This document shows, piece after piece, positions 1-9,580 of a DNA stretch of 33,651 nt. Within the stretch, counting starts at the first letter, position 1, and every line of letters begins with the position of its first letter. Source of the stretch: Candidatus Acidiferrales bacterium (GTDB lineage Bacteria > Acidobacteriota > Terriglobia > Acidiferrales > UBA7541); the NCBI GenBank assembly GCA_030037315.1, contig JASHRM010000256.1, forward strand, positions 1 through 33,651, read 5' to 3'. Made by a program: the position numbers and the translations under genes. The notes beneath the pieces are model-generated. The model was not told the origin of the DNA and did no database searches. It saw only the letters and a program-made list of their open reading frames with translations.

Positions 1-1610
1 GCCGCCAGCTCGATCGCCAGAGGCAGACCATCGAGTCGCGTGCAAATCTCGATCACGGCCGACGCGTTTTGAGGATCAAGCTCAAAATCCGGCTTGGCGG
101 CAATAGCCCGCTGTACGAACAGCGCAACCGCGGCGTACTCGGAAAGCTCCTCGACCGGTGGAATAGTCCCCAGATCCGGCACCGCCAGCGGCGGCACCGG
201 GAACTCATGTTCGCCGTACAGGTGCAATGCCGCCCGACTGGTGACCAGCATGCTTAGATTGGGGCCGTCGGCCAGCAGCTCCGCCACAATCGACGCCGCG
301 GAAGTCAGATGTTCGAAACTGTCCAACAGAAACAGCGTGGGCGCGCGTGATGCATCCTCCAAATACCTCTTGAGCACTTCGCGCGGCGACTGGCCTCCCA
401 CCTCCCGGATTCCCAACGTCTGAACGATCGCGGAAGCGATTAAGGCCGGATCGCTGAGCGGAGCCAGCGAGACAAAATAAATTCCGCCTCGGAAGTGCCC
501 TACAAGGGCACCGGCCACCTCCAACGCGAGACGCGTTTTGCCAATCCCACCCGGACCGGTGATCGTCAGCAGACGCACATCCGGACGCAACAGGAGTTCT
601 TTGCCCCCTGCTATTTCCTTTTCTCGCCCTACGAACGCCGTCCTCTGGGCCGGAAGATTAGGCGGGCGCAGCTCTGCCTGCCTGGAAACAATTTCCGAAG
701 CGTTCTTCAACCCGGACACGGTGACGGTGGCGCGGCCAGAATCTAAATCGCGTCTCAGCCTCTGCAAATCGGTGCGAATCTCTGCGGCGCTCTGGCACCG
801 GAGGTTTCGGTCTTTTTCGAGGGCCTTGTTGATCACCTCTTCCAACTTCGCAGAGACGTCGGGATTGAGCCGCGCTAGGGCAACAGGATCACGATTCAGA
901 ATCGCTTCCGCAATCGCACCGAAGGTTTCGCCTCTGAAGGGCGAAACGCCGGTCGCCATTTCATAGAGCACCGCGCCAAGTGAAAACAAATCCGTACGCG
1001 CATCCAGATCTTCGCCGCGCACCTGCTCGGGCGACATATAGGGCAGCGTGCCGGCGATGCCTCGTGTTTTCCCGGAGGTTTGCGTTGTGGCTTGTTCCTC
1101 GAACGGACGCACGAGCTTCGCCAAGCCGAAGTCGAGCACCTTGGTTTGACCCTTCGGTGTCACCAAGATGTTTGCCGGCTTCAAATCGCGATGCACAATG
1201 TCGTGTTCGTGGGCTTCTTCCAGCGCGGCCGCGATCTGCGCTCCCACAGACACCACCTCTTTTTCCGGCAGCGATCCTGACCTCAGCCTTTGGGCAAGCG
1301 ACTGGCCGGGAACGCATTCCATAACAAGATAGTCGACGTCTCCCTGTGCGCCCACGTCGTGAATCACGGCAATGTTTGGATGGCTGAGCTTGGCCAATGC
1401 CAGCGCTTCCATGTGGAAGCGTCTCCGGGCGGCCTCGTCACTCAACAGCCCCGGCGCAAGAACTTTCAGCGCAACTTCGCGTTCCAAACGCTCGTCGCGC
1501 GCGCGATAAACCTCGCCCATCCCGCCCGCGCCGAGCGGCGCGAGGATCGTGTATGGCCCAAGTTTGGCGCCTTTCTTCACCCGGCCTCCGTCGGCGGCAG
1601 ACTGTTGCAT
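1..1610 (-). CDS. Serine/threonine protein kinase fused to NB-ARC/STAND-type predicted ATPase (3' end truncated by window)
   Basis: Read by hand on the minus strand from ATG at 1610 (absent from ORF track because it runs off the edge): MQQSAADGGRVKKGAKLGPYTILAPLGAGGMGEVYRARDERLEREVALKVL...HRDLKPANIL...LDFGLAK...GTLPYMSPEQ, then Walker A ITGPGGIGKTRLALE and the GLPLAIELAA motif at the window edge. Confidence 0.93.
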   Translation of the reverse strand, partial: MQQSAADGGRVKKGAKLGPYTILAPLGAGGMGEVYRARDERLEREVALKVLAPGLLSDEAARRRFHMEALALAKLSHPNIAVIHDVGAQGDVDYLVMECVPGQSLAQRLRSGSLPEKEVVSVGAQIAAALEEAHEHDIVHRDLKPANILVTPKGQTKVLDFGLAKLVRPFEEQATTQTSGKTRGIAGTLPYMSPEQVRGEDLDARTDLFSLGAVLYEMATGVSPFRGETFGAIAEAILNRDPVALARLNPDVSAKLEEVINKALEKDRNLRCQSAAEIRTDLQRLRRDLDSGRATVTVSGLKNASEIVSRQAELRPPNLPAQRTAFVGREKEIAGGKELLLRPDVRLLTITGPGGIGKTRLALEVAGALVGHFRGGIYFVSLAPLSDPALIASAIVQTLGIREVGGQSPREVLKRYLEDASRAPTLFLLDSFEHLTSAASIVAELLADGPNLSMLVTSRAALHLYGEHEFPVPPLAVPDLGTIPPVEELSEYAAVALFVQRAIAAKPDFELDPQNASAVIEICTRLDGLPLAIELA

Positions 1611-1920
1611 GAGCTGCTATCCCCTTTGTTTGTAGGCAACATCCAGCCACTCTACATCCGGTCCGGGGGCAGCGTCGCAAAGGTATCGCCCGAGACATAC
1701 AAAGTCAATTTGGCCCGCGAAGGGCAAATGAGGTGAGCGACCTGTCGCTTGCAAGGGCGCTTCAAATCTCTCAGGGCGCCCATATCGCCCCGTAAAACAC
1801 GAGCGCTAGAACGTCTGGTGTTTTCTTATGGCCATTTTGTAAACTGTGAAGACCGCAGAGATACGCGAGTACGGAAAGTTTGATCTCGTGTGCCGGACGA
1901 GCACACAGGTTCAGTTCCAA

Positions 1921-2952
1921 ATGTCACGATTTCCGAAGCATATAATTGCAGTCATATTCACCACGGCGATGATTATCGCCATGCCGGCGTCCGCCCAGAG
2001 GAGCCTGCCGCCGGGAACGCAGCTCGGGCGAATTATGGGCACCGTCGTCGATCTGAACGGTGACCCGGTTGCCGGCGCAACCGTCATCCTGACCAGTTCG
2101 AACTCGAACGAACGCCACACAACCGCGACGTCCGAGAATGGATTCTTCGAATTCGACAAACTTACGTCAGCAACGGCGTACCAGGTCGTCATCAATGCGA
2201 ACGGCTTTGCCGAGTGGAAATCGCCTGCGATCACCCTAGAGCCAGGACAGATCAAGCAGCTCGGAGGCATCGAGCTCCGGATTGCGACCCAGAGCACAAC
2301 CGTAATCGTTAGCGGCAACCCCGTCGAAATTGCGACCGAGCAGGTCAGGGTCGAGGAAACACAGCGAGTTTTCGGCATACTGCCGAACTTTTACGTCTCA
2401 TACGAGGGAGCCAATACTGCGCCTCTGACGACGAAGATGAAATTCCAACTCGCGTTAAGAGTTTCGTACGATCCGGTCACCATTGGCGCCATCGCGGCCG
2501 TCGCCGGACTAAAGCAGGCAGCGGATAGTCCCGCTTATCCGCAGGGTGCGAAAGGATATGGAGAGCGGTTCGGCGCAACGGCGGCCGACGGCTTTACTGA
2601 CATCATGATTGGCGGGGCAATTCTGCCATCATTGTTGCATCAAGATCCGCGCTACTTTTATCAAGGAACTGGCAGCGTCCGCTCGCGGTTGCGTCACGCA
2701 TTGTTGAGCCCGTTCATCGCCAGAGGTGATAACGGCAAATCGCAGCCGAACTACTCCAGTATGGGCGGCGATTTAGGATCGGCTGCTATTTCAAACCTTT
2801 ACTTCCCCGAAAAGAATCGTGGCGCCGGGTTGGTCTTTTCGCAATTCGCGCTGGGAACGGGCGAGCGCCTTGGCGCCAACATCGCGCAGGAATTTCTCCT
2901 GGGCAAATTTACGCACCGCGGCGGTTCCAAGACGAAAGCTTCGGGGCAATAG
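1921..2952 (+). CDS. Carboxypeptidase-regulatory-like domain protein with signal peptide; uncharacterised C-terminal region
   Basis: Frame of ORF 1846..2952; the start at 1921 (MSRFPKHIIAVIFTTAMIIAMPASAQ) gives a signal peptide. Followed by GTVVDLNGDPVAGATVILTSSNSNERHTTATSENGFFEFDKL, typical of carboxypeptidase regulatory-like repeats. Confidence 0.75.
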   Translation: MSRFPKHIIAVIFTTAMIIAMPASAQRSLPPGTQLGRIMGTVVDLNGDPVAGATVILTSSNSNERHTTATSENGFFEFDKLTSATAYQVVINANGFAEWKSPAITLEPGQIKQLGGIELRIATQSTTVIVSGNPVEIATEQVRVEETQRVFGILPNFYVSYEGANTAPLTTKMKFQLALRVSYDPVTIGAIAAVAGLKQAADSPAYPQGAKGYGERFGATAADGFTDIMIGGAILPSLLHQDPRYFYQGTGSVRSRLRHALLSPFIARGDNGKSQPNYSSMGGDLGSAAISNLYFPEKNRGAGLVFSQFALGTGERLGANIAQEFLLGKFTHRGGSKTKASGQ

Positions 2953-3035
2953 CCGCACGGGAGTTCGACAGCCCTACGCACCCTCGGCCGCTGAGCGCCA
3001 TGATTCTCCGCGTTGTTAGGGAAACTCGAAAAACA

Positions 3036-4493
3036 TCACCCGACAGCCTGCAGCTGCTCCTCCGCCAGGGATGCGACTTCGCCGCTGTTGATGAGAACTC
3101 CTTGCCTGCGGAAGTACGCAGTGATTCCAGCGCGGCTGCCCATTCCGGAAAACTTGAACGAATCGGGTTGCAGGCCGACGCCGAAGCCAGCGAAAGTGAG
3201 AAATGTATCCTGAAGGCTGACTAATCCGGCGTCGAGCTGGTCGCCGATCCTTCGAGCCTCTGCCTCCGAGCCGGCAATCACAGCGGCGGAGAGCCCAAAG
3301 TACGTGTCGTTCGCAAGCCGGATCGCGTCCTCCTCGGTCTTGTACCTCATAACGGGCATTACCGGGCCGAACGTCTCGTCGACCATGATTTTCATTTCGT
3401 GCGTCACGTCGGTTAGAACAGTGGGGCGCATGTACAAACCGCCGCCGAGGTTTTCGCTCTTTCCTCCGGTTCGAATCTTCGCCCCTTGTCGGACTGCATC
3501 GTCGAGATGCTCGTCGACAATCGCAGCTTGTCGTTCGGCTATGTATGGCCCAATTTGTCCCACGGTCGGGTCAGGATAGTTTAGGTGGACGCGCTCTGCT
3601 TCCTGTGCGAGCAAATCCACGAACGCATCATGTATTTCTTCCTGGACGTAGATTCGCTCGATTGAAAAGCAAACCTGTCCGGTACTGGTGACTGCGCCCC
3701 GGACAACAGCTTTTGCGGCAGCTCGCAGATCCGCCGTTTCCGTGATGATCGCTGGATCCTTGCCGCCGAGTTCCAAAATGGCGGGAATGAACCGCCGAGC
3801 GCAAGCTTCTGCCACTTTGCGGCCGTTGGGGACGCTGCCAGTGAAATTTATGATGTCCGCGTTTTCAACGATCGCGGCGCCCGTCTGGCCATCGCCCACC
3901 ACGTACGTTAGTACTTCGGCGAGTTCGGGCACCTCGCTGATGGCTTGCATAATGGGTTTAACAAACCGCGGCGCGATCTCACTTGGCTTCACAATCACGG
4001 CGCAGCCCGCAAAGAGAGGTGGAACCGCATGGAGCGTGGAAAGCATTAACGGCGCATTCCACGGCCCGATAATTCCAGCAACCGGATACGGGCGCAGATT
4101 CGTGTCGAATCGGATCGCCGGACTGTGCGGCGAAGTTCCAGAACGCCGCGCTTGCTCGCAGACCGCAGGCGCGACGGCTGCTGTGCGCATAATGCTGCCG
4201 ATTATCATGTCCGGAGCCACTCGAGAGATTTGGCCGTAGCCGGTGTCGGTTGAATCAGCTTCAATCAGCGCGGCGCGGTGCACCTCGAGCCGCTGCGCCC
4301 ATTTCTTCATGATCTCGATTCGATAAGCGATTGGCGTCCGTCCCCAAGCCACTTGTTTGGCGCGCAGGCGGGCGCAGATAGAGGCGATTTCGGAGGTCGC
4401 TGGCACATTGATCTGCAGGTCGATCTTGCCTGTACGCGGATTGCGTATTGGTAATGAGCTTTCCGCGCTGGGTTTTTCCGAGTTGTTGGACAT
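3036..4493 (-). CDS. NAD(P)-dependent aldehyde dehydrogenase family protein
   Basis: 485 aa ORF; GPWNAPL, LELGGKDPAII and GQVCFSIERIYV (catalytic Glu and Cys regions) and ETFGPVMPVMRY are ALDH signatures. Confidence 0.92.
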   Translation of the reverse strand: MSNNSEKPSAESSLPIRNPRTGKIDLQINVPATSEIASICARLRAKQVAWGRTPIAYRIEIMKKWAQRLEVHRAALIEADSTDTGYGQISRVAPDMIIGSIMRTAAVAPAVCEQARRSGTSPHSPAIRFDTNLRPYPVAGIIGPWNAPLMLSTLHAVPPLFAGCAVIVKPSEIAPRFVKPIMQAISEVPELAEVLTYVVGDGQTGAAIVENADIINFTGSVPNGRKVAEACARRFIPAILELGGKDPAIITETADLRAAAKAVVRGAVTSTGQVCFSIERIYVQEEIHDAFVDLLAQEAERVHLNYPDPTVGQIGPYIAERQAAIVDEHLDDAVRQGAKIRTGGKSENLGGGLYMRPTVLTDVTHEMKIMVDETFGPVMPVMRYKTEEDAIRLANDTYFGLSAAVIAGSEAEARRIGDQLDAGLVSLQDTFLTFAGFGVGLQPDSFKFSGMGSRAGITAYFRRQGVLINSGEVASLAEEQLQAVG

Positions 4494-4615
4494 CTATGAA
4501 CCTCCCGCCACGCGATTCGCTACGACTGGCACCGTAACAGACGCATGGATTGGCACAGTTATGATACATTCGGCGTCGCTTTTTTCACGAAGTTCGTAGC
4601 GAGGGACCAAGAGAG

Positions 4616-5560
4616 ATGAACAAGATTCGACTCTGCAAATCGATGAGTCGCGCGATAGGCATCGGCGCATTGTGTTTGGCTTTCGCGGGTCCATTAACCG
4701 CGCAAAACGTGACGGAGATCACTCTGCCGGGCACGCGCGTGTTTCCGGAAAGCATAACCTCGACGCCGGACGGCACGCTGATCGTAGGCAGTTTCGGACG
4801 CGGCGACGTCCTGCGAATCGCGCCCGGCAAGACGGATGCAGAGGAATGGATCAAGCCCGGCACCAACGGACTCAACTCCGTTCTAGGCGTTTTCGCAGAC
4901 GAAAAGAACAAACTACTCTGGCTTTGCTCCAACAAGATGGGAACCACCGGCGATCCTACAGCCGTAAAAACCTTTGATCTTGCAACCGGCGCTCCGAAAG
5001 ACTCCTACGTGCTGCCTGGCGATAGAACTCTGTGTAACGACATCGCAGTCGCGTCCAATGGGACGGCCTATATCACGGACACTTTTGGAGGTGCTGTGGA
5101 TATGCTCAAGCGCGGTGCAAAGGGATTGGAAGTAGCCGCAAAAGATCCACTGCTAGCAGGCGCGGATGGGCTCGCCTTCGGCGGAAAGGCTACGCTCTAT
5201 GTGAATAGCGTGACGGCGAACAAAATTGTCCGCGTCGATTTGGGGGCGGATGGAAAAGCGATAAAAATTACAGATCTGGAGCTGCCGCGAGCGCTTGACC
5301 GTCCGGACGGCATGCGAGCCATCGGCAAAGGGCGATTTTTATTAGCGGAAAATTCCGGGAAGATGTCGCTCGTCACGTTTGCCGGAGACAGGGTGACGCT
5401 GACGACGCTGAAAGAGGTCTCAGCGAGCACGCCAGCCGTCACCGCCACGCGGGGCATGGCTTGGGTCGCAGAAGGAAAGCTGAACTACATTCAAGACCCG
5501 GCGATGAAAGACAAGGATCCCGGAACATTCAAGATGTACGCTGTGCCTCTTCCGAAGTAG
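4616..5560 (+). CDS. SMP-30/gluconolactonase-like beta-propeller protein, predicted exported
   Basis: 314 aa ORF with N-terminal hydrophobic signal (IGIGALCLAFAGPLTAQ) and SMP-30-like CNDIAVASNGTAYITDTFGG. Confidence 0.7.
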   Translation: MNKIRLCKSMSRAIGIGALCLAFAGPLTAQNVTEITLPGTRVFPESITSTPDGTLIVGSFGRGDVLRIAPGKTDAEEWIKPGTNGLNSVLGVFADEKNKLLWLCSNKMGTTGDPTAVKTFDLATGAPKDSYVLPGDRTLCNDIAVASNGTAYITDTFGGAVDMLKRGAKGLEVAAKDPLLAGADGLAFGGKATLYVNSVTANKIVRVDLGADGKAIKITDLELPRALDRPDGMRAIGKGRFLLAENSGKMSLVTFAGDRVTLTTLKEVSASTPAVTATRGMAWVAEGKLNYIQDPAMKDKDPGTFKMYAVPLPK

Positions 5561-5690
5561 TGGCTTTTCAGCCTCGAAGTGGATTTGCCGAGAGTGCCGA
5601 GGCGGTTTCCGGTCCAGTCAAGGCAGAGTACTTGCCTCCAGCCCTTGACCGGCGGCCAGATTCGTGAGGATGTAGCTCCGATTTTTTAAG

Positions 5691-8312
5691 TTAACGGCTG
5701 GCGGGAAAAATTTCTATGTAATCCAGTGCAGCACGCTCGTCGCGATCGGGCTGTGCTTCGATCTTGATTTGGTCGCCGAAGCGCAGCGCCAGAGCAGCGA
5801 TTCGGTGGCGCGTAGAAGAATCCGCGTTCGGTTGTATCGCGGGCAAGTGATCGTCCGCGAGCCATTGATCGACCAGTTGATTGTTTACAGCAACACGGAA
5901 CGTGGACTCGCCATTGTTCTGATCGAAGTACTCCACATCCAGTTCATACCAGCCCGCGTTGCCTTTGAACTGAAACGATGCGGTGCATTCTTGTTTGGGC
6001 AGCGGACACTCGATCGCTTTTCCGTCAGAGGCGGCTTCGGGCGGCTTGATGGGGGAGACCTCGAAGCCTTGAAGCTCCATGGTTTCGGCCTCGATGCGGT
6101 TTGGATGATGTTCGACGCGCCCCTTCGTATCAGGGATGCCGGACATTTTGTAGAACCAGTCGCAAAGGTCATCGCGCCAAACGATCGCGTGGCCTGCCTG
6201 ATATTCCAGGCGAGCGAGCGTAGCCGTGTACCGTTCGTCGTCCACAAGCCCTCTGAGGGACTTCCAATCGTCAACCAGTTGTTGCGCTTGCTCGGCGCCT
6301 TCGTAATGCGAATCGTAGACGTACTGAATTACTGTTTTTCCCGAGTGCAGCGCATAGGTGTAAGGCACGTGATGGAAAAAAAGTAGAAGGTCATCGGGCG
6401 TAGCTTGCAGAGTTTCATATTGCGCTTGAACGTCGGGCGGATATTGTCCGTTGTAGCCTGTGCCCGTCGCTATCGTGCGATCCATTCCAATTCCGTTTTT
6501 GTCAGCGCGATGCCATTGCCCCCAGCCGTTGCGCTCGGATGACTCGGGCCCCGGCCCATAGTGGCTGCCAAGAATATCGGTTAGCGTTCCGACTCCAAGC
6601 GGACCGGTATAGTTCTCGTAGATTCTCCACGAAGCGAGCAGCATGTTTGAAATCGTTTCCACCAGTTGCGAATTATTTCCAAACGTCAAGCGAGTCCAAT
6701 CTTCTGCGATCGCTTTGGAAGAGAGATTCGAATCCCACGCCAATCGACCGTAGCCATAGAGATTCGCCATCGCGAGCGGGTGGCCCAGCCAATTCAAATC
6801 CATGCCCACGTTGACGACCGCCACGAAGCCTCCTGCGGGCCGATGAAAAGTTTTTCCGGAAATCAAATCCTTCACCGGCGTGTGCCTGCCATTTAGCCGC
6901 ATATCGAAATCGAGAGACTCTTTCCACATCGGCACCAGAAAACACAAGTGGCGCTGCTGCCCCGTATATTCCTGCGTTACTTGCAGTTCGATCGCTTCGT
7001 TCGTTTTCTCTAGTCCGCCGAAAAGCGGTGACACGGGTTCGCGCACTTGAAAATCGATCGGCCCATATTTGATCTGGATGATCACGTTATCGTCGAACCG
7101 GCCGTCGAGCGGATGAAAGTTATCGTAAGCGGCTTTGGCGCGATCATTTTTCAGGTTCTCCCAATCGAGGTGGTGGTTGTAGACAAACGCGCGGTAGAAA
7201 ACGAGCCCGCCGTGCGGCATAAGTGCGCGCGCAATCACGTTTGCGGCGTCCGCGGGAGTCCGGTTGTAAGTCGAAGGGCCGAGCCGTCCCTCCGAATCCG
7301 CCTTGACGACCACTCCTCCAAAATCAGGAATCGCGCGGTAGATTTCGTCGAACTTGGCGCTCCACCATTGAGCCACGCGAGGATCGAGTGGATCGAAAGT
7401 ATCGAGCGCTCCAAGAATCTTGGGGCTGCTGAAGTCCACGGCAATGCCGAGCCGTACGCCCCATGGCCGAAATGCGTCCGCAATGCGAGCAATTTGCGGA
7501 ATAAAATCGCTCTGAATGATTTGTGGATCTGCGTTCACATTGTTGATCGCGCAGCCATTGATTCCGATCGACGCCAGCAGGCGCGCGTAGTCGCTGGCTC
7601 GCGTCAGGTCCGCGCGCACGTTGCCATTTTCAAAAAAGATCGAGGGCCCTGCGTATCCGCGTTCGATTTTGCCGCTGAGGTTGTCCCACTGGTTCACCCA
7701 GCGCACAGGCGCGGAGGGGATCTGAGTCTCGTCCAGTGAAGTGATCGCGTGCTGCGAAGCGATTTTGTTCAACAAGGCAAACGTGCCGTAAAGAACCCCG
7801 CGATCATCCGCGCCAGCAACCACGATGAAGTTGGCATCGCCGATGCGTTTGTCAGCGAGCCAAAATCCATCGCCGCTGAGTCCACGCGGCAGTTGCAAAG
7901 ACGGAAGAGCTGCTTTCAGGCTCGCGACGGTCCCCAGAAGCACGGCGGGCTCTTTCGGTACGGTAGTTTCTGTGCGCGGAATTTCGCCGAGCATGCCGCT
8001 AACGCCGCGAATCCACTCCCATTGTGCGGATGCAAGCACGTCAGAGTCCCCCAGTCGCACAACAACTGCCGGGAGCGAGCGGTACGTTTCGCGGCTGCTT
8101 TTATCCAGGCGAGCGTAGCGCAGCCAAGCTGCCTCGCCGGTTTCCGCGCGCGATAGTCTTGCTTGTCCGATAAATGCGAGCGCCGAGAGAGCGACAATTT
8201 GTAAGCCGATTTTCCGGACACGGAACGTCAAGCGGAATGAGCCTCGCAGAAAATCGAGCCGCGGATATGCCAATGCGAAACCCCTGAGCGTTGCGATTAA
8301 AGCGGATCGCAA
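5691..8312 (-). CDS. aguA: Alpha-glucuronidase, GH67 family
   Basis: 873 aa ORF; GINGCAINNVNADPQII, WGVRLGIAVDFSSP, GGVVVKADSEGRLGPSTYNRTPADAAN, DDNVIIQIKYGPIDFQVREPVSPLFGG and WHRADKNGIGMDRTIATGTGYNGQYPP are characteristic of GH67. Exact start uncertain. Confidence 0.93.
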   Translation of the reverse strand: MRSALIATLRGFALAYPRLDFLRGSFRLTFRVRKIGLQIVALSALAFIGQARLSRAETGEAAWLRYARLDKSSRETYRSLPAVVVRLGDSDVLASAQWEWIRGVSGMLGEIPRTETTVPKEPAVLLGTVASLKAALPSLQLPRGLSGDGFWLADKRIGDANFIVVAGADDRGVLYGTFALLNKIASQHAITSLDETQIPSAPVRWVNQWDNLSGKIERGYAGPSIFFENGNVRADLTRASDYARLLASIGINGCAINNVNADPQIIQSDFIPQIARIADAFRPWGVRLGIAVDFSSPKILGALDTFDPLDPRVAQWWSAKFDEIYRAIPDFGGVVVKADSEGRLGPSTYNRTPADAANVIARALMPHGGLVFYRAFVYNHHLDWENLKNDRAKAAYDNFHPLDGRFDDNVIIQIKYGPIDFQVREPVSPLFGGLEKTNEAIELQVTQEYTGQQRHLCFLVPMWKESLDFDMRLNGRHTPVKDLISGKTFHRPAGGFVAVVNVGMDLNWLGHPLAMANLYGYGRLAWDSNLSSKAIAEDWTRLTFGNNSQLVETISNMLLASWRIYENYTGPLGVGTLTDILGSHYGPGPESSERNGWGQWHRADKNGIGMDRTIATGTGYNGQYPPDVQAQYETLQATPDDLLLFFHHVPYTYALHSGKTVIQYVYDSHYEGAEQAQQLVDDWKSLRGLVDDERYTATLARLEYQAGHAIVWRDDLCDWFYKMSGIPDTKGRVEHHPNRIEAETMELQGFEVSPIKPPEAASDGKAIECPLPKQECTASFQFKGNAGWYELDVEYFDQNNGESTFRVAVNNQLVDQWLADDHLPAIQPNADSSTRHRIAALALRFGDQIKIEAQPDRDERAALDYIEIFPASR

Positions 8313-8364
8313 ATACTAACAGAGAACTTGATCGGTCGCATCGTTGCCGCGCCGTTCAAGTGGC

Positions 8365-9540
8365 TCAATCGACGGCGAGGAGCAATTCCACAGTGAGTTG
8401 ATCGAGCCGTTCGTAGGGCAGGCGCTTGCGGAGAATCTTGTCCTTATCGAACTCGCATGCGAGCAACCCGGACGCGTTTTTCTTGGAATACTCCGCCAAC
8501 GATGGTGCGCCACTTTTGTTCGCTACCAGCGTTTTTAGAATCGACTGAATGTCCTTATCAGAGCGCCACTGTTCAGCCTTTTCCTTCAAAATCAGATAGG
8601 TGCGCATGCAGCCACGCGCAAAATCCTTTACCCCTTCGTAATCTTCCGTGCGATAAGCGTGCGCGTCGAAATGCCGGGGCCCGGCGTATCCCACGTTTTC
8701 AAGAAAATTGACCAGCCAGAATGCAGATTTCAGATTCGCTGAGCCGAATCGAAAATCCTGGTCGTAGCGGCCGGGCATCTGATCGTTCAAATCGATGTGA
8801 AATAATTTGCCCTCTTCCCACGCCTGCGCGACGCCGTGGAGAAAATTTAGCCCGGCCATCTGTTCGTGGGCAACCTCAGGATTCACCCCCACCATGTCAG
8901 GATGATCGAGCGTGGGAATAAAGCCAAGATAGTGGCCCGTCGTCGCCATATAGATGTCGCCGCGCGGCTCGTTCGGCTTTGCCTCGAGCGCGAACTTGAA
9001 TCCGTAACCGCGATCGAGATTGTATTCGCAGAGATAGTTCACTGCTTCGCGCAGCCGCTTGAAGGCCTCATCCGGACGCCGGCTCGCGTCCGTTTCCACG
9101 CCTTCGCGCCCGCCCCACAAAACGAAGATCGTCGCGCCCAGCTCTGCGCCGATGTCCATGGCGCGCATCGTTTTTTGCACGGCGTACGCGCGCACTTCGG
9201 GATCGTTCGCGGTAAACGCGCCATCTCGAAACACCGGGTGAAAGAAGAGAGACACGGTCGCCATCGGAACGACGATCCCCGCATCCTTGCACGCCTTTTT
9301 GAAGCCTTTAACGATGCGATCGCGCTCGCGCGGCTTGGCATCGATCGGAACCAGGTCGTTATCGTGCAAATTCACGCCCCACGCGCCGACTTCCGCAAGC
9401 AAATCGACCAATTGGGCAGGAGAGAGCTGCGGGCGCACGAAATCGCCGAAGGGATCGCGGCCGCGGTTGCCCACGGTCCAAAGGCCGAACGAAAATTTGT
9501 GTTCCGGACGCGGCTGATATGCAGTGCTTTTCGATTTCAT
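8365..9540 (-). CDS. xylA: Xylose isomerase (short, class I / actinobacterial-like type)
   Basis: 391 aa; [107 protein letters not shown]. Confidence 0.96.
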   Translation of the reverse strand: MKSKSTAYQPRPEHKFSFGLWTVGNRGRDPFGDFVRPQLSPAQLVDLLAEVGAWGVNLHDNDLVPIDAKPRERDRIVKGFKKACKDAGIVVPMATVSLFFHPVFRDGAFTANDPEVRAYAVQKTMRAMDIGAELGATIFVLWGGREGVETDASRRPDEAFKRLREAVNYLCEYNLDRGYGFKFALEAKPNEPRGDIYMATTGHYLGFIPTLDHPDMVGVNPEVAHEQMAGLNFLHGVAQAWEEGKLFHIDLNDQMPGRYDQDFRFGSANLKSAFWLVNFLENVGYAGPRHFDAHAYRTEDYEGVKDFARGCMRTYLILKEKAEQWRSDKDIQSILKTLVANKSGAPSLAEYSKKNASGLLACEFDKDKILRKRLPYERLDQLTVELLLAVD

Positions 9541-9580
9541 GGCTTGACCTCTCCTGAACTCTGCCGGCGATCCAGAACGT

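Noticed and set aside
5620-5684. Terminator between the SMP-30-like gene and GH67 (TCAAGG/CCTTGA stem, distal TTTTTT)
   Set aside because: The stem is separated from the T-run by about 30 bp and contains bulges; insufficient support for a call.
5684-5700. AAGTTAACGGCTGG as second LacI operator
   Set aside because: Only one half resembles the operator and it overlaps the stop codon of the GH67 gene, not a promoter.
5769-6386. 205 aa plus-strand ORF over the GH67 gene
   Set aside because: Antisense to a recognised GH67; no protein family features.
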